64,000 bases of DNA from Massilia sp. W12 (GCF_037300705.1 NZ_CP147776.1:4712001-4776000), one strand, 5' to 3'. Positions 36,687 through 47,642 are shown, numbered from the stretch's first letter. Notes: generated from the sequence alone by a model not told the origin. Numbers and translations: made by a program.

Positions 36687-36698
36687 TATTGTACAATA
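36687..36698. promoter_or_regulatory. 12-bp perfect palindrome in the divergent promoter region
   Basis: TATTGTACAATA reads the same on both strands. It could be an operator for a dimeric regulator, or back-to-back -10 boxes (TACAAT on each strand) for the flanking genes. Confidence 0.35.
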
Positions 36699-36806
36699 GC
36701 TTTTTGTCGTTTTCCCGTTTTTGCTAGCCTTTGCTGCATTTTGGCATCCAGTCTGTTCCATCAGACTGCAGCGTGCGGATGCTTGCGCTGTGCCGCAGCT
36801 TTTTTT

Positions 36807-36848
36807 AGGACTTACGCAACACCGCCGGGGCGGCTTTGCATAAGTCCT
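36807..36848. repeat. Inverted repeat just upstream of engB
   Basis: AGGACTTACGCAA at 36807-36819 pairs with TTGCATAAGTCCT at 36836-36848 (one mismatch in 13). A GC-rich inner stem (CCGCC/GGCGG-like) lies between them. A T7 run lies just before the left arm. It ends 20 bp before the engB start, so it could be a structured leader, a terminator read leftward, or the remnant of a small palindromic element. Confidence 0.6.
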
Positions 36849-36868
36849 GCTTATATGAGGTCGCCCCG

Positions 36869-38574
<1,706 letters not shown>

Positions 38575-38756
38575 TCGGCGCCGGGCTGTTCTGACGCTGG
38601 CTGGGCTGAACGCAGTCAAGCCCGGCGTCAGACGCCGGAAATCGAAGCAGCTTGCAGTGCGCTGCTGAAGCGCTTCGCGCCAAGGCTGGCAATCCATTCC
38701 GCCAAGCGCAAATAAGCACACCGCACTGCCCAAGCAAGTTATATGGCAGCGCAGCA

Positions 38757-39158
38757 CTACGCAATACGCAGCCGGTTTTCCAATTTGATCACGCCATTAT
38801 GGCCGCCTTGCAAGGCCATTTCCGTCACCACATCCAGCGTGTCATTGCGGTACGTGATGGCGCGCAACAGCATCGGCAGACTGATGCCTGCAATCACTTC
38901 GACCTTGCCCGGCTCACGCAGCCGGGTGCAGCAATTGCAAGGCGTGCCGCCCATGATGTCAGTCATCAGCAACACCCCGCTGCCATCGTCCAGCCGGCCA
39001 ATGGCTTCTTGCGCCAGACAATTCACCTCATCCGTATCCTGATCAGCCACCACGTCTATCGCTTCCAAGCGCTCCGGTTGATGGCGGAAAACATGGCTGG
39101 CGGCGGCGATAAAGGCCGCGCCCAAAGGTTGATGCGTGATCAATAAAATCCCTATCAT
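38757..39158 (-). CDS. PTS EIIA (mannose-type) regulatory protein
   Basis: A 133-aa EIIA(Man)-fold protein. The phospho-acceptor is probably His9 in LLITHQPLG, and LMTDIMGGTP is the conserved second motif. In Betaproteobacteria such an orphan EIIA normally lies before ptsH (HPr) and ptsI (enzyme I), with no sugar permease, and has a regulatory role. Here the next gene is the convergent hemB, about 180 bp away, and neither ptsH nor ptsI follows. It overlaps gshB by four bases, so it is cotranscribed with glutathione synthesis genes. Confidence 0.88.
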   Translation of the reverse strand: MIGILLITHQPLGAAFIAAASHVFRHQPERLEAIDVVADQDTDEVNCLAQEAIGRLDDGSGVLLMTDIMGGTPCNCCTRLREPGKVEVIAGISLPMLLRAITYRNDTLDVVTEMALQGGHNGVIKLENRLRIA

Positions 39159-40105
39159 GCTGCGCTCCCTGTCGCTGTCTGTAAGGCGTCAATGAACATA
39201 GCGGCCACCGAAAACCCGGTTTGCGCGGTAATTTCCTGAAAACAAGTGGGGCTGGTGACATTCACTTCGGTCAGACTGTCGCCAATCACATCCAGGCCGA
39301 CCAGGAGCAAGCCGCGTGCGGCCAGCTGCGGGGCCAGGGTTTCGGCGATTTCGCGGTCGCGCGCACTCAGTTCGCGCGCTTCGCCCCGCCCGCCGGCGGC
39401 CAGATTGCCGCGCACTTCGCCGCCCTGCGGGATACGCGCCAGGGCATACGGCACGACCTTGCCGCCAATCAGCAAAATCCGCTTATCGCCATCTTTGATC
39501 GCCGGCAAATAACGCTGCGCCATGATAGTGCGCGCGCCCAGGCCGGTAAGCGTCTCCAGCACTGCGCCGAGATTCATGCCGTCCGCGCCCACCCGGAAAA
39601 TGCCGGCTCCCCCCATGCCATCGAGCGGCTTGAAAATCACTTCCCCATGCTCGGCATGAAAAGCGCGCAGGCGCGCCATGTCTGCGCTGATCAAAGTCGG
39701 CGCGGTGAATTGGGCGAATTGGGCGATGGTGATTTTTTCATTGTGGGCGCGAATCGCCGCCGGATCATTGAACACGCGCGCGCCCTGCAGCTTGGCCAGC
39801 TCCAGCAAATGCAGGCCATACAAATATTCCATATCAAACGGGGGATCTTTGCGCATCACCACCGCATCCAGCGCATGCAAGGGCATTTCCGCTTCCTCCT
39901 GCACGGTATACCAGTCAGCCTGGCCGGCTTGCAAACTGAGGCGTTTGATGCGGGCGCTGACCACGCCGCCCTGCCAAGCCATATCGCGCTGCTCAAACGC
40001 ATAGACGGCATGGCCACGGCTGGCGGCTTCCACCATCATGGCGTAGGTGGAGTCTTTATACGTTTTAAAACTGTCCAGCGGGTCGGCTAAAAATCCGATT
40101 TTCAT
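39155..40105 (-). CDS. gshB: Glutathione synthetase
   Basis: ATP-grasp enzyme that adds glycine to gamma-glutamylcysteine. The protein is 316 aa. The substrate-entry start MKIGFLADPLDSFKTYKDST is typical. ATP-grasp motifs are VIFKPLDGMGGAGIFR, DGDKRILLIGGK and the metal-binding GDSLTEVNVTSPTC. The ATG at 40105 follows GAGGAAG. It lies nine bases after gshA and overlaps the EIIA gene. Confidence 0.97.
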   Translation of the reverse strand: MKIGFLADPLDSFKTYKDSTYAMMVEAASRGHAVYAFEQRDMAWQGGVVSARIKRLSLQAGQADWYTVQEEAEMPLHALDAVVMRKDPPFDMEYLYGLHLLELAKLQGARVFNDPAAIRAHNEKITIAQFAQFTAPTLISADMARLRAFHAEHGEVIFKPLDGMGGAGIFRVGADGMNLGAVLETLTGLGARTIMAQRYLPAIKDGDKRILLIGGKVVPYALARIPQGGEVRGNLAAGGRGEARELSARDREIAETLAPQLAARGLLLVGLDVIGDSLTEVNVTSPTCFQEITAQTGFSVAAMFIDALQTATGSAA

Positions 40106-40113
40106 AGGCTTCC

Positions 40114-41400
40114 TCAATAGACTTCCGGGTCGGGGTCGGTTCTTTCCATTTCCAGCGAAGCCGCCAACAGCGCCAGGCGCGCCACTACGCCATACATATA
40201 AAACCGGTTGGGCGCGCTGGCCCCGGGGCGCGCGTCCACGTCCGGTATCGCGTGTTGCTGGGCAAAGGCGAGCGGGACAAAGCGCGAACCCGGCATGTTC
40301 AGGCTTTCATCCGCCGCGCGCTGCTCATGCACCCGGTAATAGCCGCCGATCACATAGCGGTCAATCATATACACCACCGGTTCGGTGACAGCTTCGTTGA
40401 TCCGCTCGAAAGTATATACGCCTTCCTGCACCACCACATCGGACAGCGGTTCACCGTCTTTGCCCAGGGTGTTGCCGGCGCGCTCCAGCAAGCCGGTCAA
40501 TTCCTTGGCGTCGCGCAGCGTGAAAATGCCGGCCCCCTCGGTGCTGGCATTGCCCTTGACGATCACAAAGGGCTTTTCTTTGATGCCGTATTCCTTGTAC
40601 TTTTTACGGATTTTGGACAGCACGCCATCCACCGTGGTTTTCAGCAGATCCGCGCCTTCCGGCAAAGCCAGATTGATTTCCCCGGTTTTGCCGTACAGCG
40701 GATTGACCATCCAGGGGTCGATATCAATCAATTTGCCGAATTTTTTCGCCACTTCATCGTAGGCCGCGAAATGATTATGCTTGCGCCGCACGCTCCAGCC
40801 GGCGTGCAAAGGCGGCAACAGGTTTTGCTCGTGCACCTGATCCAGCACCGCCGGCACGCCTTGCGCCAGATCATTATTCAGAATGATGGTGCAGGGATCA
40901 AAATTGGGCAGCACCACGCGCCGCCCGTTGGCTGAGCGCTGCAGCGGCTCCAAGGTCAGGCTGGAGCCATCATCAAGCGCAATCTGGCGCGGCGCATTGC
41001 AACGCCAACACCCCAGGCGCACATGCAAACCGGTCTGACGGAAAATTTTCACCAGGCGTGACACGTTTTGCGAATAAGAAGGATCGTCCAGATCTTTTTC
41101 CGGAATCAAAATCACATTCCGCGCATCGGGACAGTATTTGTCGATTGCGGCCATGGCCGCCTGCACCGCCAGCGGCAACATTTCCTGCGCCAGATGATTA
41201 AAGCCGCGCGGGAACAGATTGCTGTCCACCGGAGCCAGCTTGAAACCGGCGTTGCGCAAATCCACCGAGCAATAAAACGGCGGCGTGTGTTCTTGCCATT
41301 CCAGCCGGAACCAGCGCTCGATGGCCGGCGTGGCCTCCAGGATTTTCTTTTCCAGATCAAGCAAAGGGCCGGTCAGAGCAGTGACCAGGTGGGGAACCAT
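40114..41400 (-). CDS. gshA: Glutamate-cysteine ligase
   Basis: First enzyme of glutathione synthesis. The protein is 428 aa and belongs to the shorter proteobacterial GshA type found in Burkholderiales, not the E. coli type. Recognisable segments are RWFRLEWQEHTPPFYCSVDL, PVDSNLFPRGFNHL, LGCWRCNAP and IVKGNASTEGAGI. The gene heads the gshA-gshB-EIIA unit and is followed immediately by gshB. Confidence 0.94.
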   Translation of the reverse strand: MVPHLVTALTGPLLDLEKKILEATPAIERWFRLEWQEHTPPFYCSVDLRNAGFKLAPVDSNLFPRGFNHLAQEMLPLAVQAAMAAIDKYCPDARNVILIPEKDLDDPSYSQNVSRLVKIFRQTGLHVRLGCWRCNAPRQIALDDGSSLTLEPLQRSANGRRVVLPNFDPCTIILNNDLAQGVPAVLDQVHEQNLLPPLHAGWSVRRKHNHFAAYDEVAKKFGKLIDIDPWMVNPLYGKTGEINLALPEGADLLKTTVDGVLSKIRKKYKEYGIKEKPFVIVKGNASTEGAGIFTLRDAKELTGLLERAGNTLGKDGEPLSDVVVQEGVYTFERINEAVTEPVVYMIDRYVIGGYYRVHEQRAADESLNMPGSRFVPLAFAQQHAIPDVDARPGASAPNRFYMYGVVARLALLAASLEMERTDPDPEVY

Positions 41401-41526
41401 GTTGTTTCCTTTTTATCAAGCTTGTTGCCATACGGCAGAGCGTCACAAATGGTGGCGGCGGCAAGATTGTAAACCCCGTTTGCGCAAAAAGATATGCATG
41501 AACCTCATAGCTTTTGACTATGAAAG

Positions 41527-41556
41527 AAAAACGCCGCCCGGATGGGCGGCGTTTTT
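41527..41556 (-). terminator. Terminator after amtB
   Basis: Read leftward, ACGCCGCCC, a short ATCC loop and GGGCGGCGT form a 9-bp GC-rich stem flanked by A and T runs. It is 20-50 bp after the amtB stop and isolates amtB from gshA. Confidence 0.88.
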
Positions 41557-41574
41557 TGCCGGCAATGCAAGATT

Positions 41575-43161
41575 TTAATGATGGTATGCCGATTCGCCGT
41601 GGCTGGTAATGTCCAGGCCTTCACGTTCTTCGTCTTCAGCGACCCGCAAGCCGATCACTAAATCCACCAATTTATAGGCAGCGAAGGAAACCACCGCCGA
41701 CCACAACACCGTCACGCCGACGGCCTGGGCTTGAATCCACACCTGGCTGGCGATGTCATATTCAGCTGCGGCCTTATTCGCCACGTAGTCAAAAATGCCC
41801 TGCCCGCCCAGTTTCGGCGCAGCGAACACGCCAGTCAGCAAGGCGCCGAGGATGCCGCCCACGCCATGCACGCCGAACACGTCCAGCGAGTCATCCGCGC
41901 CGAGCAGGCGTTTCAAACCATTCACACCCCACAGGCAGACCAGGCCGGCCAGCAAGCCGATCAGCAAAGCGCCCATCGGGCCGACGAAGCCGCAAGCCGG
42001 CGTCACCGCCACCAGCCCGGCCACCGCGCCGGAAGCTGCGCCCAACATCGAGGGCCGACGCTTGTGCACCCATTCGCCGGCAGTCCAGGCCACCGTCGCT
42101 GCCGCAGTCGCCAGCAAGGTGTTGACAAAGGCCAGGGTGGCGATATCGCCCGCTTCCAGTGCGGAGCCGGCATTGAAACCAAACCAGCCCACCCACAGCA
42201 GCGAGGCGCCGACCATGGTCAGGGTCAGGGAATGCGGGGCCATCGATTCACGCTTGTAGCCGATGCGCTTGCCGACCATGTAGGCGCCGATCAAACCCGC
42301 CACCGAGGCATTGATATGCACCACGGTGCCGCCGGCGAAGTCAAGCGCGCCTTTTTGCCACAGGAAGCCGCCTTTTGCGGTTTCACTCGCCAGACTGGCG
42401 GCGTCTTTAATGCCATCCGGGCCGGGCCAGAACCACACCATGTGCGCAATCGGCACATAGGCGAAGGTGAACCACAGCACGATAAAAGCCAGCACGGCGG
42501 AAAATTTGACGCGCTCAGCAAAGGCGCCGACGATCAAGCCGCAGGTAATGGCGGCAAACGTGGCCTGGAAGGCAACATAAATGAACTCCGGGATCACCAC
42601 GCCCTTGCTGAAGGTGGCGGCGACAGCAAAGCCCTTGGCCGGATCATAAATGCCTTGCAGGAATAAGCGCGCGCTTCCGCCTATCAGCGCATTGCCTTCG
42701 GTGAAGGCGAAGGAATAACCGTACAAGCACCACAACACCACGATCAGGGAGAAAATCACAAATACCTGAATCAGGATCGAGAGCATGTTTTTACTGCGCA
42801 CCATGCCGCCGTAAAACAGGGCCAGACCGGGAATCGTCATTAAAATCACCAGCAGCGTGGCCACCATCATCCAGCCGGTGTCGGCTTTTTGCGCGGTGGG
42901 CGCCGCCGGCGCTGCAGCGGCGGGGGCAGGCGCGGCAACTGCTGCGGGCGCGGCTGCCGGCGCAGATGCGGCAGCGCTGGCGGCGGTTTCTGCCGGCGCA
43001 GGGGCGGCTGCGGCTGGCGCCGCAGGGACAGAGGCTGCAGGCGTCGCAGCAGCAGCGCTGGCCGCCGCCTTGCCATCCGCGCTGGCGTCTGCCGCCTGCG
43101 CCGCACCGGCCAGAGCGCAGGCCAACATGGCTGCGCTGATCCAATTCAATAATCGCTTCAT
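41575..43161 (-). CDS. amtB: Ammonium transporter AmtB
   Basis: Trimeric inner-membrane ammonium channel, gated by the PII protein GlnK. The protein is 528 aa, longer than usual (~430). A cleavable signal (to about residue 23) is followed by some 65 residues almost wholly Ala and Pro. The eleven-helix core starts near residue 95 (WMMVATLLVILMTIPGLALFYGGMVRSKN). The twin pore histidines lie in VVHINASVAGLIG and VFGVHGVGGILGALLTG. The start at 43161 has AGGAG six bases upstream. glnK is 10 bp upstream in the same direction. Confidence 0.96.
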   Translation of the reverse strand: MKRLLNWISAAMLACALAGAAQAADASADGKAAASAAAATPAASVPAAPAAAAPAPAETAASAAASAPAAAPAAVAAPAPAAAAPAAPTAQKADTGWMMVATLLVILMTIPGLALFYGGMVRSKNMLSILIQVFVIFSLIVVLWCLYGYSFAFTEGNALIGGSARLFLQGIYDPAKGFAVAATFSKGVVIPEFIYVAFQATFAAITCGLIVGAFAERVKFSAVLAFIVLWFTFAYVPIAHMVWFWPGPDGIKDAASLASETAKGGFLWQKGALDFAGGTVVHINASVAGLIGAYMVGKRIGYKRESMAPHSLTLTMVGASLLWVGWFGFNAGSALEAGDIATLAFVNTLLATAAATVAWTAGEWVHKRRPSMLGAASGAVAGLVAVTPACGFVGPMGALLIGLLAGLVCLWGVNGLKRLLGADDSLDVFGVHGVGGILGALLTGVFAAPKLGGQGIFDYVANKAAAEYDIASQVWIQAQAVGVTVLWSAVVSFAAYKLVDLVIGLRVAEDEEREGLDITSHGESAYHH

Positions 43162-43171
43162 CCCCATCTCC

Positions 43172-44252
<1,081 letters not shown>

Positions 44253-44326
44253 AGCTCTTCCCTTTCGTATCGAAGCGCGTTGCCATTTTTGGACAACGCT
44301 GTTTATGCACGTCTTGCCGATACCTA

Positions 44327-44342
44327 AGCAGGACTCGTGCCA
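44327..44342 (-). promoter_or_regulatory. Sigma-54 (-24/-12) promoter of the torF-type/glnK/amtB operon
   Basis: Read leftward: TGGCACG (44342-44336), four bases, then CTGCT (44331-44327). The consensus is TGGCACG-N4-TTGCW, so the -24 element is perfect and the -12 differs by one base. Transcription would start about 65 bp before the porin ATG. Confidence 0.85.
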
Positions 44343-44431
44343 GCATTGCATTGCAGCAATCCAGCTCTGCGCCGGCATGGTGAGTTTGTGCGACAGCGGT
44401 GCGCAGCCCGGCACAGCTTTGGGCAACAAGC

Positions 44432-44446
44432 GCCCCAAACTGGTGC
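44432..44446. promoter_or_regulatory. NtrC-like binding site, proximal
   Basis: GCCC-N7-GTGC, one mismatch from the NtrC consensus GCAC-N7-GTGC. It lies about 120 bp upstream of the predicted sigma-54 start and 27 bp (centre to centre) from a perfect second site. Confidence 0.6.
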
Positions 44447-44458
44447 AGCGCAGTTCAC

Positions 44459-44473
44459 GCACCAAATCAGTGC
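44459..44473. promoter_or_regulatory. NtrC-like binding site, distal (perfect GCAC-N7-GTGC)
   Basis: GCACCAAATCAGTGC matches the NtrC dyad exactly. It lies about 150 bp upstream of the predicted start, a typical enhancer distance. Confidence 0.72.
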
Positions 44474-44596
44474 GCGCGCAATGCAACACGCTTTCAGGCA
44501 AAATGACGCCAACACGCGACAAAGCACGCCATACGCGCCGCTTTGGCTTTACCATCAACACGCAGCACTGCACTTTGTGCAGCAGGGAGTTTCTCT

Positions 44597-44851
44597 ATGG
44601 ATATGAATGCTTTTTTCAATGATTTGCAGGGCAAATTCAACCAGGTGCTGGAAAATTCGCCAGCCAAGGATGTGCAACAGAACATGAAGGCGATGATGTC
44701 GCAGGGTTTCGCCAAGCTGGATCTGGTCACGCGCGAAGAATTTGATATCCAAAGCCAGGTGCTGGCCAAAACCCGCGCCCGTTTGGAAGCGCTGGAAGCG
44801 CGCGTGGCCGAACTGGAAGCGCGCATCGCACGCGGCCAGGATAAAGATTAA
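44597..44851 (+). CDS. ubiK: UbiK-type accessory factor (BMFP family)
   Basis: Small coiled-coil protein of 84 aa that, in E. coli, binds UbiJ and lipids and assists aerobic ubiquinone synthesis. The sequence has an amphipathic first helix (MNAFFNDLQGKFNQVLENSP), then EEFDIQSQVLAKTRARLEALEARVAELEARI, a long coiled coil typical of the family. GGGAG precedes the ATG at 44597. It sits directly upstream of comM, 62 bp away. Confidence 0.9.
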   Translation: MDMNAFFNDLQGKFNQVLENSPAKDVQQNMKAMMSQGFAKLDLVTREEFDIQSQVLAKTRARLEALEARVAELEARIARGQDKD

Positions 44852-44913
44852 TCCAGCCCCGGCGCTGATCATCGCCCTCCTGCTGCTGGCGCCCTGCGCA
44901 CAAAGGAGGGGCT

Positions 44914-46428
44914 ATGAGTCTGGCCGTATTGAACAGCCGCGCCCTGTGCGGCATGCAAGCGCCGCAAGTCACGGTGGAAGTGCATTTGGCGAACGGTTTG
45001 CCGGGCATGACCATTGTTGGCCTGCCGGAAACGGAAGTCAAAGAAGCCAAAGACCGGGTGCGCGCGGCGCTGCAAAATGCGCGTTTTGATTTGCCGAATC
45101 AGCGCATCACCGTAAATTTGGCCCCGGCGGATCTGCCGAAAGAGTCGGGCCGCTTTGATTTACCGATCGCGCTCGGGATTTTAGCCGCCAGCGGGCAATT
45201 GCCGGCGCAGGAACTGAGCCAATATGAATTCGCCGGCGAACTGTCGCTTTCGGGCGAATTGCGCCCGGTGCGCGGCGCGCTGGCCATGACCTTCGCCATC
45301 CAGCAAAGCGGCGGCGCGAAACCGGCCTTTATTTTGCCGGCGCAAAACGCGCCCGAAGCGGCGCTCGCCACCGGGGTGCAGATCTTCCCGGCGCGCACCC
45401 TGCTGGAGGTGTGCGCGCACTTCGCCAGCCGCGATCCGCAGCAGAAATTGCAAGCCTATCGCGCCAATCTGGCCGGCCAACGCCCGGCCTATCCCGATCT
45501 GCTGGACGTGAAAGGCCAGCAAGCCGCCAAGCGTGCGCTGGAAGTGGCCGCCGCAGGCAGCCACAGTCTGTTAATGAGCGGGCCGCCGGGGACAGGCAAG
45601 AGCATGTTGGCGGCGCGTTTTCCCGGGATTTTGCCGGAAATGACGGAACAGGAGGCGCTGGAGGCGGCAGCCGTGCAATCGCTGACTTCCGGCTTTCAGG
45701 CGCAGCGCTGGAAGCAGCGTCCCTACCGTGCGCCGCATCACACTGCTTCCGGCGTGGCCCTGGTGGGCGGCGGCTCCACCCCGCGCCCGGGCGAAATTTC
45801 GCTGGCGCACAACGGCGTTTTATTTCTCGATGAATTGCCGGAATTTGACCGCAAGGTGCTGGAAGTCTTGCGCGAGCCGCTGGAATCGGGACAAATCACC
45901 ATCTCCCGCGCAGCACGCCAGGCCGATTTCCCGGCCCGCTTTCAATTGCTGGCGGCGATGAATCCCTGCCCCTGCGGTTACTTGGGACATGCCAGCGGCA
46001 AATGCCGCTGCACCCCGGAAGCGGTGGCGCGTTATCAGGACAGGATTTCCGGCCCGCTGCTGGATCGCATCGACATGCAAATCCAGGTCGGCGCCTTGAG
46101 CCAGGAGGAGTTGCAAAAAGCCGCCGATGGCGAAGCCTCGCACGATGTGGCGACGCGGGTGCAAGCCGCCTGGCAACGCCAATTGGCGCGCCAGGGCAAA
46201 CCCAACAGCCAGCTCGGCAGCCGCGAAATCGACGCCCACTGTCAGCCGGACGCCGCCGGCGCCGCACTGCTGCAACAGGCCATGCAAAAACTGAACTGGT
46301 CGGCGCGCGCCTACCACCGCGTGCTGAAAGTGGCGCGCACCGTGGCCGATCTGGCCGGCCTGCCGGCGCCGGGCCGGGCGCAGGTGGCGGAGGCGATTCA
46401 ATACCGGCGCGGACTGCGGGAGAAATAA
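44914..46428 (+). CDS. comM: ComM/YifB family AAA+ Mg-chelatase-like ATPase
   Basis: Hexameric helicase-like AAA+ protein; in naturally competent bacteria ComM promotes branch migration during transformation. The protein is 504 aa. An N-terminal Lon-protease-like domain (GLPETEVKEAKDRVRAAL) comes first. The AAA+ core has Walker A SGPPGTGKSMLAARF and Walker B VLFLDELPEF. A cysteine cluster lies in NPCPCGYLGHASGKCRC, and LLDRIDMQI and the C-terminal helices follow. A strong AAAGGAGGGG precedes the start. With type IV pilus genes in the window, competence is possible (inference). Confidence 0.96.
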   Translation: MSLAVLNSRALCGMQAPQVTVEVHLANGLPGMTIVGLPETEVKEAKDRVRAALQNARFDLPNQRITVNLAPADLPKESGRFDLPIALGILAASGQLPAQELSQYEFAGELSLSGELRPVRGALAMTFAIQQSGGAKPAFILPAQNAPEAALATGVQIFPARTLLEVCAHFASRDPQQKLQAYRANLAGQRPAYPDLLDVKGQQAAKRALEVAAAGSHSLLMSGPPGTGKSMLAARFPGILPEMTEQEALEAAAVQSLTSGFQAQRWKQRPYRAPHHTASGVALVGGGSTPRPGEISLAHNGVLFLDELPEFDRKVLEVLREPLESGQITISRAARQADFPARFQLLAAMNPCPCGYLGHASGKCRCTPEAVARYQDRISGPLLDRIDMQIQVGALSQEELQKAADGEASHDVATRVQAAWQRQLARQGKPNSQLGSREIDAHCQPDAAGAALLQQAMQKLNWSARAYHRVLKVARTVADLAGLPAPGRAQVAEAIQYRRGLREK

Positions 46429-46442
46429 ACAGAGATTTCTAT

Positions 46443-46490
46443 TGAAAATTTAGTGATTTCCGTCAAAAATGACGGAATATTGAATTTTCA
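46443..46490. repeat. Nested inverted repeat between comM and the ATPase module
   Basis: Outer arms TGAAAATT (46443-46450) and AATTTTCA (46483-46490) enclose inner arms TTCCGTCA (46458-46465) and TGACGGAA (46470-46477) around AAAA. It sits in a short AT-rich spacer right before the module. It could end comM transcription or be the operator of the module. Confidence 0.6.
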
Positions 46491-46505
46491 TATACAGAGG
46501 CAAGC

Positions 46506-47642
46506 TTGTTACTCGAATTTGGCGTCAAGAATTTCTTTTCATTTTTAGAGGAAAGCGTGCTTTCCCTGCGCGTGGACGCGAAATGCCCGCCCGAGGTCGC
46601 GCAAGGCCGCCCCGCCTTGAGCGCCTTGTGCATACAGGGCGCCAATGCGAGCGGCAAAACACAGTTGCTCAAAGCCCTGACCTTTGTGTCGCATTTTGTG
46701 TTGAATTCCTTTGCCGATGGGCCGCAGGAAAAAATCGGCGTGGCGCCGTTTTATGGCAGCACCGATCCGTGCGAATTTTTCCTCGAATTTGAAGATGAAG
46801 ACGCCATCTGGCGTTATGAATTGGTGGTGGATCGACAGCAAGTGCAACGCGAAACGCTGTACAAAAGCAGGGGCAAGCGCGTGCGCCTGTTTCAGCGCGA
46901 GGGGAATACCTTGAGCGCCTGCGTCAAAGAACTGCATGCGCTGAGCGGGATGCGTTTGCGCAGCAATGCCTCGATTGTCTCAACCGCGATTCAATACGAT
47001 TTCAGCGGCTTGCATGTGTTGGCGAACAATCTGGAATTTGTCAGCAATGTCTCTTTTCTTGGGCGGCGCGATGCGCTGTTCAATGTGCGCGACATCGCCG
47101 GCCATCTGCAAAATGAGCCGGAAGTATTTGCCTTCATCAAGCAATTCATTTGTGATTGCGACACCGGGATTGCCGACATCAAGATTGAAGAATCCATCGA
47201 CCAGCATGGCGAACAAGTGCGCTTCCCCGTGTTTTTTCACCGCTGCGGGGACGATCTTTATGCGGTGCCGTATATGATGGAGTCATCCGGCACGCGCAGC
47301 CTGTTTTGCGATCTGGGCATGTATCACTATGTCTTACGCAGAGGCGGCGTGTTGATACTGGACGAATTTGATCAAAATCTGCATCCGCACATCCTGCCCA
47401 AATTGCTTGCGCTGTTTTTGCAAGCGGAACACAACCCGCTGGGCGCGCAATTACTGTTCACCACGCATGACACCGAAATCATGAATTTGCTGGGCCGCTA
47501 CAGAATTTATCTGGTGGCGAAAGAAGATAACGAGAGCTTTGCCTACCGCCTGGATGAAATTCCGGGCGATATCCTGCGCAATGACCGGCCGATCCGTCCC
47601 GTCTACATCGAAGGCCGGATTGGCGGAGTGCCGCGCCTATGA
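46506..47642 (+). CDS. AAA (COG1106-type) ATPase, first gene of accessory module A
   Basis: A 378-aa ABC/SMC-like ATPase of the AAA_15/AAA_21 group. It begins MLLEFGVKNFFSF, typical of these proteins. Walker A is GANASGKT (45-52), signature-like ESSGTRSLF (259-267), Walker B VLILDEFDQNLHP (282-294) and H loop TTHD (H321). No nuclease domain is attached. The start is TTG with AGAGG six bases before it. It overlaps the next gene by four bases (ATGA), so the two products are probably made together. Proteins of this kind are common in abortive-infection and other defence modules; the target here is unknown. Confidence 0.85.
   Translation: MLLEFGVKNFFSFLEESVLSLRVDAKCPPEVAQGRPALSALCIQGANASGKTQLLKALTFVSHFVLNSFADGPQEKIGVAPFYGSTDPCEFFLEFEDEDAIWRYELVVDRQQVQRETLYKSRGKRVRLFQREGNTLSACVKELHALSGMRLRSNASIVSTAIQYDFSGLHVLANNLEFVSNVSFLGRRDALFNVRDIAGHLQNEPEVFAFIKQFICDCDTGIADIKIEESIDQHGEQVRFPVFFHRCGDDLYAVPYMMESSGTRSLFCDLGMYHYVLRRGGVLILDEFDQNLHPHILPKLLALFLQAEHNPLGAQLLFTTHDTEIMNLLGRYRIYLVAKEDNESFAYRLDEIPGDILRNDRPIRPVYIEGRIGGVPRL

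Larger units (their letters stand above)
36551..36868. other. Divergent intergenic region with two dyad elements
   Basis: 318 bp between the cytochrome c4 gene (leftward) and engB (rightward), with no supported gene. It holds a perfect 12-bp palindrome at 36687-36698 and a 13-base imperfect inverted repeat at 36807-36848, both listed separately. Confidence 0.6.
44253..44596. other. Divergent regulatory region of torF-type/glnK/amtB and ubiK
   Basis: 344 bp with no supported gene. It contains a sigma-54 promoter and two NtrC-like sites for the leftward operon, listed separately. The rightward ubiK-like gene has no evident promoter consensus here. Confidence 0.7.

Noticed and set aside
36836-36868. 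N-terminal extension of engB
   Set aside because: The extra 11 codons fall in the inverted repeat and lack the family N-terminus; GAGG points to the ATG at 36869.
44253-44573. N-terminal extension of the TorF-type porin
   Set aside because: It runs through the sigma-54 promoter and NtrC sites; the signal peptide begins at the 44252 ATG.
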